From Arabidopsis thaliana (taxonomy: Eukaryota; Streptophyta; Magnoliopsida; Brassicales; Brassicaceae), in NCBI RefSeq assembly GCF_000001735.4, contig NC_003070.9, forward strand, positions 21,995,971-22,059,970: a stretch of 64,000 bases of DNA, read 5' to 3'. The position numbers were made by a program, and so were the translations under genes. Within the stretch, counting starts at the first letter, position 1. Every line of letters begins with the position of its first letter. The notes under the pieces are model-generated. The model was not told where the DNA came from. It was given only the letters and a program-made list of their open reading frames with translations, and ran no database searches. Below, in pieces: positions 47,110 to 58,196 of the stretch.

Positions 47110-48355
47110 AACTTCATACTAAAATAAGATTTGTTTTTTCTTTCAAACGTAATAAAGAACACAAATATGTCAAAAAAAAACAATCGTGATATGTTGATAA
47201 GAAAATATCAAAACTATGGTAAATTTTAAGATTATTTTTATAGTTTATTTTTTTTTGATAATTTCATAAATTCTCAACTTCATTTTTTCTTTTATTTTCT
47301 TCGTTTTAAAATAAATTCTCAGATTTTATTTAGGGCTCAAAAGATCCAAGTATGAGGAGTATTATTTACATAAGTTATATTAAGCGGTTTAGTACGAATT
47401 TTTCGTGCCAAATTGTTCGCCTTAACATTTGTATAATTCAAAATACCGAATTAAACCAAATGTTTTTCTGATTCGTTAAGATATTTGTACCAAAAAAAAG
47501 AAATAACCATTTTATTTAATAATCACTAAAAAAACATAAGCTTAAACTTATTATTATAAAAAATCTTTAATTAAAAACCTAATCTACTATAAATAGGAAA
47601 ATTCAATTTTTCTTGACCAAAAGAAAGTATAAAAATACATAAAATGGCAAGAAATCTCATATGTTTTAATCCCGAAAGTATAGGTGATAGGATGATACCC
47701 TAATTTTGACTGTAAGAAATTAGGGGAAATCCATTTTGTTACCAAAATCTCTTATCATGTTTCAATTACTTTAAATGCATGAATACATGCCAAAGATTTT
47801 GTTATTAACAACACAAACACTTGATTATATATCTCCTTGGTATAATATACAGAACAGACACAATCTTAGGCTCCTCCTTCTCTCGCTCTCTTCCCTCTGT
47901 TGCTCGGAAAGCTTTGGCCTTTTTGGTTTTCTTATGGCTAATTCTCTTCTCAAAACTATTCGTATCTGAGAGAGATTGAGATAATAAATATAGAGAGAGA
48001 TCCAAACCAGAAGCAATCTTTTTTTGTTTGTCTCTCTGTGAAGATTCGTATCATTTTTCTCCGGCAAACTAACGGCGGCGATCCACTCTTCTCTATAGCT
48101 TCTATTATGTTGGTTTTATCTTCTTCTTTGGAAGAAATGAACAAGTTTGGTTTTTTCGCTTTCATGAATGTGATCCGGTCTATATAAGGTTTGTATATAT
48201 AATCAAAATCTAGTTTTTGATTTTTGTTTCGATTTTTTGGCGATAGATCTGGTTTGTGTTTGTTGTTTAAGAGAGAGGGAAGTTTTTGAATTTGTGATTT
48301 TAAACTTGGCTTGTTTTCAGGGTACTTAGAGTTTGGTGAAGCTTGAATCTAAGAG
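47110..48355. other. Spacer and 5' leader of SNL5
   Basis: A/T-rich to about 47850. The SNL5 leader probably lies from about 47860, with a 5' UTR intron from 48189 (TATAAG|GTTTGT) to 48320 (TTTTCAG). No gene is called; the minus open frames 47805-48165 overlap the leader and are probably chance. Confidence 0.4.
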
Positions 48356-51300
48356 ATGAAGAGGGTTAGAGAAGAGGTTTACGTTGAACCACAAATGCGA
48401 GGACCTACTGTTTCCTCTCGAGGAGAAACGTAAGCTGTCTCTCTCTGTTGTCAATTCAAATCGTATTCGTTTTGAATTGTGTGTTTTTTATAAGGAAGTC
48501 AAAAGTGTGTAGGTTGATAGAGATTCTTATTGCTTGTTTTTGCTTGTGGGGATTTGAAATTTTCATGCTTTGGTTTGTTTTCTAGGTTGAGTTTTTATTT
48601 TTGAGGTCTATGATTGTTCTTAAGTTAGTTATCCTTATAGGCTAAAACATAATTACTGTATAAGTGTAATGAATTTGATTTTATGACCTAAATGCGTATT
48701 AATATATGTTGGAGTAATGCAGAAATGGTAAAGATTGATGGAGGATATATGTATCGAAATTGTGTTATCAAATTTGCAGACTGATAGATATTCTTATTGT
48801 CTTTCTCTTCTGTGGGGATTTAAATTTCCATGCTCTGGTTTGTTTTCTAGGTTGAGTTGAGTTTTCTCTTTGAGGTCTATAATTGTTCGTGGTTTAGTTA
48901 TCCTCCTAGGCTTAAGCAAAATTATTGTAGCTTCGTAGGGGAAAAGGAATTTAATATTTCTACGTAGGTGCGAAAAGCAACTTAATATATGTTCGTGTAA
49001 TGCAGAAATGGTAGGCCTTCAACGATTAGTGGCGGAGGAACAACGGGAGGGCTAACAACAGTTGATGCTTTGACATATCTTAAAGCTGTGAAGGATATGT
49101 TTCAAGACAACAAAGAGAAATATGAGACTTTCCTTGGAGTCATGAAGGACTTCAAAGCTCAGAGGTAAATGTCTTCTTCTCTCCTCCGTTTGCTGTGTGT
49201 CTTCTTACAGCTGGAAATGTTCTAAATTTTTTTGCGTCTCATGCTGGTTGTAGAGTTGACACTAATGGCGTCATAGCAAGAGTAAAAGATTTGTTCAAGG
49301 GCTATGACGACTTACTTTTGGGTTTTAATACCTTCTTACCTAAGGGGTACAAAATTACCCTTCAGCCTGAGGATGAGAAACCTAAGAAGCCAGTGGATTT
49401 CCAAGTAGCTATCGAATTTGTCAACAGGATTAAGGTATGTATCTGATGTATTTATCCAGATACCAAATTTAGTCATGATCTAAACAGTTATTCCTCCAGG
49501 CGCGATTTGGAGGTGATGACCGTGCATATAAAAAATTTCTAGACATCTTGAACATGTATAGAAAGGAAACCAAGTCCATCAACGAGGTCTATCAAGAGGT
49601 ATATTTACAGTAAATGGGTATAGTGTTGATTTGCCTACGATTCTGCCTCACTCTTTTTTCATATATATAGCCAGATTTTCTTGTGATTTGTTTTCTGATG
49701 ATCATCAATTCTACAGGTTACTCTGTTGTTCCAGGACCATGAAGATCTGCTCGGGGAGTTTGTTCATTTCTTACCAGATTTTCGAGGATCAGTTTCTGTT
49801 AATGACCCTCTTTTCCAGAGGAACACAATACCGCGTGATAGAAATTCTACATTTCCTGGCATGCATCCAAAGCATTTTGAGAAGGTTTGCCTTAATTCAT
49901 TCTTTCTAAAAGATTCACATATCTTTACAACGTAGTTTATGATGTTTCTAATTGATGTTCGTGGTAGAAAGCCTGCATTGTGACCATGCATGCTTTGTAT
50001 GGAATGTAATAACATCCTTTCCCTAATTGTTCTAAGAGTGATAAATTAAAAGCAAGATATATATAGGAATTAAGATAGTTTACAGAATAGATGAAAGAAT
50101 ATATGTTTAAGGAACTTGATGATTCTGAGTTTGGGTGAGATGTTGATATGGACTCTTTCCTACCACAGAAAATAAAACGGAGTAGGCATGATGAGTATAC
50201 TGAACTCTCTGATCAACGAGAGGATGGTGATGAGAACCTTGTGGCCTACTCTGCTGGTAATTCTCTGGGAAGTGAGTATTTGAATCACCTGTAGCATTAT
50301 TTATTTGCATTGTTTAATTATTATTGCTTGGCTCAGCGCCTAGTGAGAGCATGATAATACAAATAGATGTCTTCTATTTTTCAGTGATTTTGATATGAAA
50401 GGGAAATTAGTATATATATCTACGTGACATATTGCCATCTTCTATACTGTGGTTATTGTCAATCTTGTCTCTGCTTATCGACTGGTCAGTAGTTACGTGG
50501 TGCTAAGGTCCAACTATGTTAATGTTTGCAGAATCCCTTGCTAATCAAGGTCAATGGCCAGGATATCCTAAGGTAGAGGACACCGAGGGGATTCAAATTT
50601 ATGAAAGTAACGGGGGCCATGAAAGAGATCCAGACATCGGAAGTCAAAAAAATCTACTGTCTACAAACCATATGGCCAAGGCAATAAATGAACTGGATCT
50701 TACTGACTGTGCACAATGTACACCAAGTTATCGTCGCTTGCCAGATGATGTGAGCCCTTCTTAAACCTTAATGTTATTATCTACCATACTTCAATATAGC
50801 GTTGATTTTGTGCTCTATAATCATACGGTTGGCTTTCTCTTGTGTAGTATCCTATTCAGATTCCAAGCTACAGAAATTCACTTGGTGAAAAGGTGCTTAA
50901 CGATCATTGGGTATCTGTCACATCGGGGAGTGAGGATTACTCATTCAAACACATGCGCAAAAATCAGTATGAAGAAAGCTTGTTTCGATGTGAGGATGAT
51001 AGGTAAGACGTATATAGTATATATTAGGTTCCTGTATTTCTTTCTGTATTTAAACTGGAGTCTTTCAATAACATTGGGAGTTCATGATTGTTTTCTATTC
51101 AGTTCAGTCTTCCCTTCTAATTTCACTAAGTTGTCTGAAACTTTTGTGGATAATATTGTGGGGTTTCTCTGCTGACAATTGAATTCCCAAAGAAGTTCTA
51201 CTTCCATCTGATCTATCAACTAACTGATATGGTTTCAGGTTTGAGTTGGACATGTTACTAGAGTCTGTAAGTGCAGCCATCAAGCGTGTGGAAAGTCTTC

Positions 51301-54300
51301 TGGAAAAGATTAACAACAATACAATCTCTATAGAGACACCAATTTGTATTAGAGAACACTTATCAGGCAAGTAGTTATCTTATCAAATCTGGCTGTGATA
51401 AATGTTACTATGTATGTTTATTATTCTTTTACTTTGCCTAATGACCTTATATGTGACTAATTGATAGAGCTGAACCTAAGATGCATTGAGCGGTTGTACG
51501 GGGATTATGGGCTTGATGTCATGGATTTTCTGAAGAAGAATTCTCATATCGCCTTACCTGTGATTCTAACACGCTTGAAGCAGAAACAAGAAGAATGGGC
51601 TAGGTGTCGCGCTGATTTCAGGAAAGTATGGGCTGAAGTATATGCTAAGAATCATCACAAATCACTCGATCATCGTAGTTTCTATTTCAAGCAGCAGGAC
51701 TCCAAGAATTTAAGCACAAAAGGTAAGTTTTCTTTCAGGACTACAAGTTCATTTTGTTTTGACTTTGAACCTAATTTAGGTTAAAAACCCATTCATTTCG
51801 TTTGGCTACAGTTGAAGCTCCATAGAAGATTTTGTGGATATTTCATATTAGCAATTTCTTTCTCTACAGGGAGAGTTCTTAATATAAAAGCGTCACTGAT
51901 TGTTAGAAGAAAAAAATGATGAAACAAAGAGAATATCTTGTATCATTTAAGTGCAAGTTTGTGTCGACTAAAGTTGGTTGTTATGTCCCAAATGCAGGTT
52001 TAGTGGCGGAGATTAAAGATATCAGTGAGAGAAAGCATAAAGAAGACCTGCTTCGTGCCATTGCTGTTGGAACTAAGCCCTCTTTCACCCCAGATGTGGA
52101 GTTCATTTATACTGATACAAAAGTTCATACTGACCTATATAAGCTAATCAAGTATTATTGTGAGGAAATATGTGCTACTGAACAGTCGGATAAAGTAATG
52201 AAGCTATGGGTAACCTTTTTGGAGCCCATGTTTGGCGTTCCTTCTAGGTCTGAAACTATTGAGACAATGAAAGATGTTGCAAAGATCGAAGACAACCAAG
52301 AGCACCATGATGCAAGTGAGGCAGTGAAGGAAAATACATGTGACGGTTCTATGGCCTCAAACCTTAAACCGTTAACACCTCCAAAAATGCCTAACAAAGA
52401 AAACCCAATGATACAAGGAAGCTCTTTTGCGCAAGATTTGCCAGTCAACACAGGAGAAAGCATTCAGCAAGATAAACTGCATGATGTTGCAGCTATAACT
52501 AATGAGGTAACCGTATTGTTTCTTCCTGAGTACCTTTGTTCTTGACCTGAGGCCGTATTCACTTTTCACTGAGTAAATATAGTCAAAGGTTCATAAATCT
52601 GGACTAGTGGTGGTAGAGCGTATTTTACTGTTGGGCAATAAATGAAAGTTGCTTAAGTTTTCATAATATTCCTGTATGTGAAAAAAGATATTTCCTTGAT
52701 ATTTGTTTTTGTGGTTCTACAGGATAGCCAGCCTTCCAAACTGGTGTCAACCAGAAACGATTTGATAATGGAGGGTGTAGAGAATCGTAGTAGGGTCAGT
52801 GATGTATCAATGGGAGGGCATAAGGTCGAGCGAGAAGAGGGTGAATTATCCCCCACTGAAAGTTGCGAGCAAGAAAATTTCGAGGTTTATAAAGAGAATG
52901 GGCTCGAGCCTGTGCAGAAACTACCAGATAATGAAATAAGTAATACAGACCGAGAACCCAAAGAGGGTGCATGTGGTACTGAAGCTGTAACAAGGAGCAA
53001 TGCCCTCCCTGAAGATGATGATAATAAAATAACTCAAAAGTTATCAGAAGGGGATGAAAATGCCTCGAAATTTATTGTCTCAGCAAGCAAGTTTGGTGGC
53101 CAAGTTTCTTCCGATGAAGAGCATAAAGGAGCTGAGAGTGAAAATGAGGCTGGAGGGATGGTTAATTCCAACGAGGGTGAAGATGGATCCTTTTTCACAT
53201 TTTCAGAACGGTATCTGCAACCTGTAAAGCCCCTTGCAAAGCATGTGCCTGGGACACTGCAAGCAAGTGAATGCGACACCCGGAATGATTCTCGAGTTTT
53301 CTATGGGAATGATTCACTCTATGTGCTTTTTAGGCTTCATCAAGTAAGTGCTACGAAACAACCTTCTCATGTTCCTCAAATGTCAATTGTCTCAGTCCAA
53401 ACCGCTAATTCTGCTGATTTTCCAGATGTTGTACGAGAGAATACAATCAGCAAAGATACATTCAGAGAGGAAATGGAAAGCTCCAGATAGCACATCTACT
53501 GATTCTTATACCAGGTGGTTTATTTTCTAAGCATCATTGGTACTTTTTAATTGAAAAAATATTATTTCCTAACTGATATTTGAAAGCTTAGGTTCATGGA
53601 AGCCCTTTACAATTTACTTGATGGCTCTAGCGACAATACAAAGTTTGAAGATGAATGTCGAGCTATTATCGGAGCACAATCATATGTTCTCTTCACATTG
53701 GACAAGCTAGTTCAAAAGTTTGTTAAGCATGTAAGCTTCCATTTTACCTTGTTATCGTCTTGACTCTGCTTCTGTTCTCTCTCCTTTATTTTTGTTTGCT
53801 CCGCACTAATCATTTAAGTGGCTTGGACATGCTTCAGCTTCACGCAGTCGCAGCTGATGAGACAGACACCAAGCTTCTGCAGCTATATGCATACGAGAAC
53901 TACAGAAAACCAGGAAGATTCTTTGATATAGTGTACCATGAGAATGCTCGAGCCCTTCTCCATGATCAGAACATATACAGGATTGAATATGTATGCTTCT
54001 CTTGATATGTGTGGATACCTGTTTATATGTTCCCATATACTAATCTGTATTTGCAAATTTCTGTGCAGTCATCTGCCCAAACCCGTCTCGGAATTCAACT
54101 TATGAACAGCTGGAATGATCAGCCTGAAGTTACAGCTGTAACAGTGGAACCAGGTTTTGCTAATTATCTGCAGAATGACTTTCTTTCGTTTGTCAGTGAT
54201 GAAGAGAAACCCGGACTATTTCTGAAAAGGTGAATGAAGCAATGATTAGAGCATAACCTTTTTTCGTCTTCAGTTGTGGTAGTACAGTTAGTAATCACCT

Positions 54301-54700
54301 TAGCATACTCTTTTCAGGAACAAGGCAAAATTAAGTGGTCCGGGTGAAGAATCTCTAGGGATGTCACGTGCCTTGGAAGGATTGAACATTATCAATGAGG
54401 TTGAATGTAAGATAGCTTGCAGTTCTTTCAAGGTAAAATACTTTCTTGTGAATCTCTTGCACTGATAATCTTTTCTCTTTTCACATGTATATATGATTGA
54501 TGAGAGTTTACAATCTTCATTAGGTCAAGTATGAACCACACACAGCAGATCTTTTATATAGAAGAAAGCAGAAGAAAGCAACACTGAATCCAACTGGACC
54601 TGAAAATGTTAAAACCTCTGATAGTAGTGAACTCTCGAGAAAGAAACGAATATCGCGCTTTCACATGAGTCTTAACCGCAGACTTGTCGCCTTGCCTTAA
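48356..54700 (+). CDS. SNL5: SIN3-like transcriptional corepressor SNL5
   Basis: Nuclear scaffold of SIN3/histone deacetylase complexes, probably AT1G59890. CDS runs from ATG 48356 to TAA 54698-54700 in about 20 exons; early exons are 48356-48429, 49006-49164, 49254-49434 and 49500-49598. PAH1 lies at about residues 44-112 ([17 protein letters not shown]) and PAH2 at about 128-198 ([17 protein letters not shown]). The histone-deacetylase-interacting region follows ([39 protein letters not shown]). After an acidic middle ([13 protein letters not shown]) comes the C-terminal SIN3 domain ([35 protein letters not shown]). The protein ends RRLVALP. I see no third PAH between PAH2 and the HDAC-interacting region, unlike the longer SNL1-4 proteins. 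Intron 1 holds a duplication that copies the splice acceptor. Confidence 0.94.
48440..49005. repeat. Tandem duplication within SNL5 intron 1, including the splice acceptor
   Basis: Two copies with period 283 bp (about 48440-48722 and 48723-49005) share GATAGA(G/T)ATTCTTATTG, GGTTTGTTTTCTAGGTTGAG and TTAATATATGTT. Both end in GTAATGCAG followed by AAATGGTA. The second acceptor starts exon 2. The first, at 48722, would lead into NGKD and then a stop if used. Confidence 0.85.
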
Positions 54701-55397
54701 CTCAAGAACGCCGTAAGTAACCCTCTTGTCTTTTATTTGCCTGTGGTGATCAATACTGCAAATCATCAATAATCTCTAACTCACGATAAATTGTGCAGGT
54801 GTGAAGTTCTTTGCTGAGAATGAGATATGCAAGAATGAGTAGTAGTAGAGAGAGACTAGAGAATAACTGTCTTTGACAAAGATTCTTGCATCATTTTAGG
54901 CTCAAAGAGATTCACATGGCAACAACCATAGTTTTTATCTTCTACAGTCTACACTGCAGCTGGAGCCGCCAGTTTTGCTGTATAGTGTTAGAATATCTTT
55001 TTTTTTTTTAAGGATGATGCTAAAATTGGATATTTTTAATTCATTCATTGAACAATTATTGAATTTTCCTTCTAATGTTAAATTCTCTTTCAAATTAATA
55101 ATCTCTTTAATCACATGTTTTATTTATTTATTTTGGTTTATCCATTTGGTTATTTATCTTTAATCACATTTGAGTTTGATTATATAATATGATTTTAAGA
55201 GAATATGAATATATATTGACTCTTTTATCACAGGTGTCACGTGACTCACGTGAGGCTGTGTACGGAAAACCTTCTTATCCTCTCAGAGTCTCTTATATTA
55301 GGATCGCTATCTACTGCTTCACTGAAATTGTCCTCTCAGTTCCTACGCGAAGTTTTCAACAGATTCGCCGGAGAATCTTCGAATCAACGGCGGAGAA
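54701..55397. other. SNL5 3' region and PDH E1-alpha promoter
   Basis: The SNL5 3' UTR seems to contain an intron-like step near 54714-54799 (GTAAGT to TTGTGCAG). The rest is A/T-rich. The leader of the PDH gene begins near 55250. The two plus open frames at 55189-55534 overlap the PDH start in other frames and are shadows. Confidence 0.45.
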
Positions 55398-57690
55398 ATG
55401 GCTCTATCACGCCTCTCATCACGATCCAACATCATCACTCGTCCCTTCTCCGCCGCCTTCAGCCGATTAATCTCAACGGACACAACTCCGATCACAATCG
55501 AGACTTCGCTTCCTTTCACAGCTCACTTATGTGATCCACCGTCACGCTCCGTCGAATCATCGAGTCAAGAGCTTCTCGATTTCTTCAGAACCATGGCGTT
55601 GATGCGACGTATGGAAATCGCAGCCGATTCGCTTTACAAAGCGAAGCTAATCCGAGGGTTTTGTCATCTCTACGACGGCCAAGAAGCTGTAGCTATAGGC
55701 ATGGAAGCTGCGATTACAAAGAAAGACGCGATTATTACTGCTTATCGTGATCACTGTATTTTCTTAGGTCGTGGTGGTTCGCTTCATGAGGTTTTCTCAG
55801 AGCTTATGGGAAGACAAGCTGGTTGTTCTAAAGGGAAAGGTGGATCTATGCACTTCTATAAGAAGGAATCGTCGTTTTACGGTGGTCATGGGATTGTTGG
55901 TGCTCAGGTTCCATTAGGTTGTGGTATTGCTTTTGCTCAGAAGTATAACAAGGAAGAGGCTGTCACATTTGCTTTGTATGGTGATGGTGCTGCGAATCAG
56001 GGACAGTTGTTTGAAGCTTTGAATATTTCTGCTCTTTGGGATTTGCCTGCAATTTTGGTCTGCGAGAACAATCACTGTAAGCATTTTTGCTTCTTTCTTT
56101 CTTTCTTTCTTTCTTTGTAGGTTTGTTTTGTCGTAGTATCTGATTGAATTTGATCTGTGCAGATGGAATGGGAACTGCTGAATGGAGAGCCGCTAAGAGT
56201 CCATCTTACTACAAGCGTGGTGATTATGTTCCTGGACTCAAGGTCAGCTTTTGAATCTTATTTGTAACAAGGATTGATGTGTGAGGCTTGTTAAGATGAG
56301 AAAGGGAAGTTTTGATTGGGTAGATGGATTAGTGTCATTTCCTGAATGATATAAGTTTCTTAGTTTCCATATAGAAACAGGTAGAATGCAAGTCTTAAGT
56401 AACTTACTACTACTCAGCTTTCATTTATAACCTCTCAGTTTAGAGATGAATGTGACTGTCTTATGGATAATGATTGTCATGAATCTTCTATTGTTAACAG
56501 AGATATGGTGTGCATCATTACCTTGTTCTTATTAGGTTTCTTGTAACCTGCATCAAGTTAGCAACTTTCTTTTGAGTTTGACCGGTTGCTGGTTTGTATG
56601 GATAAACAGGTAGATGGTATGGATGCATTTGCTGTCAAACAAGCTTGCAAATTTGCTAAGCAGCATGCGTTGGAGAAGGGGCCAATAGTAAGTTTGTATT
56701 TTAGTATTATCAGACGTTTTGTTTTTTTCCCCTTTGGTCCTTACTCATCTGGCGCATTTTGTAAATTTGCTATGAGCAATATCTAGCTGTCCTGTAGGAC
56801 GTGAAGTATTAATCTTTCCTTTTGCATTTTTTAGTTGATATTTACTTCCCTTCAGTTCCTCTTTTTGGACACTGCATTCCAGTAGCTGAATATTGATGGG
56901 GTGGCTGGTTCTTTCTGTGCAGTTGCAATAGAAATTACGCTGTATCAGTGTATATCAAAGAAGTGTGTTTTTGATATCGCTGTTGTTCATATAAGTAGTA
57001 GCTTTGGTTTCCAATTTATTTTCCTGTGTTTATTCTTTCCTATCATATGGATTACAGAAGCATTAATACATCGTTTCTTCTATACAGATTCTTGAGATGG
57101 ACACATACAGGTACCACGGTCACTCCATGTCTGATCCTGGGAGCACATACCGTACCCGAGATGAGATATCTGGTGTGAGGCAGGTTCGTTAGTCTCTTTA
57201 CCTGAAAAATCATTTCTTGGTCGAGGACTCAGCTATTGATGAAATCTCAAAAGTCAAAACATTTATGTGCTACTCTATATGACTCAGGAACGGGATCCAA
57301 TTGAGAGAATAAAGAAGCTGGTACTATCTCATGACCTAGCAACCGAGAAAGAGCTTAAGGATATGGAGAAGGAAATTAGAAAAGAAGTAGATGACGCCAT
57401 TGCCAAAGCTAAGGTAAAACAACAGTTACATTACTACTTTCAAAGCGTAAACTCGAGACCCTTATGCGAAAATCTCTGTACCGTTTCAGGATTGCCCAAT
57501 GCCAGAGCCTTCTGAGCTCTTTACCAATGTGTATGTGAAGGGATTTGGCACCGAGGTACTTCACTAATTAGATATTCATATTGCACCACGCCCCTTGAAA
57601 CTATAGTTAATCTTTCTTATTGACCCATTTGTTTTCTGTTGGCAGTCATTTGGACCTGACAGAAAAGAAGTCAAAGCTTCCCTTCCATGA
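55398..57690 (+). CDS. E1 ALPHA: Mitochondrial pyruvate dehydrogenase E1 alpha subunit
   Basis: Thiamine-diphosphate-dependent subunit of the mitochondrial pyruvate dehydrogenase complex, which decarboxylates pyruvate and passes the acetyl group to lipoyl-E2; matches AT1G59900. Exons: 55398-56076, 56163-56242, 56610-56687, 57088-57183, 57288-57413, 57490-57555, 57646-57690. The total is 1170 nt, 389 residues. The N-terminus ([20 protein letters not shown]) is a typical basic, serine-rich mitochondrial presequence. The TPP motif runs GDGAANQG to NNHYGM, with the last part across intron 1. The phosphorylation loop [20 protein letters not shown], target of PDH kinase, is intact in exons 4-5. The C-terminus is KEVKASLP. 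All expected residues are present. Confidence 0.97.
56094..56117 (+). repeat. (CTTT)n microsatellite in PDH E1-alpha intron 1
   Basis: Six CTTT units follow shortly after the intron 1 donor at 56077. This is a simple repeat likely to vary in length between accessions. Confidence 0.9.
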
Positions 57691-58196
57691 TCATGGAGCT
57701 CTTGTTCGTTAAACTGCCACGTGTCATGAGAAAGTTGGCTGATAGAGAAATCTATGAATATGAATAAAGATCTGATTGTATACTCTCTCTCTCCCCCCCC
57801 TTCTGAACTTTAATCTCTCTGTATCTTTGTTTACAAACATAAGGAGAAACAATGTTATTCTTGTGAAGCTTTAGTAGTCTCGTGTTTAATATTCAAGCAA
57901 TCGAGTTGAGATCTCATTTTGTGCTGCACTCCAAATAATATAACAAATTGAATTACAAACAAAGGCCAGTGGAATGGTTTCTTCTGTTTGTATTCTTCGT
58001 CTTTCCCAAAAAAAAAAAAGAATTCAACTTTGGCGTAACCAATCCATGAACCCGAAAAAAAAAAATCAACAAAACAGGTAAAATTGAAAGAACCATCTTC
58101 AAAGAACCTAATGAATATTTTTACCAACAAGCTCCCCTATCATTCTGTATATACATAATAACAAATGTAAATGATATTTTTTTGCTTTTCTGGTTA
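57691..58196. other. Convergent 3' regions of PDH E1-alpha and FH7
   Basis: Contains the two 3' UTRs, a CT/C run (57783-57800) and poly-A tracts near 58009 and 58056. No gene seen. Confidence 0.45.
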
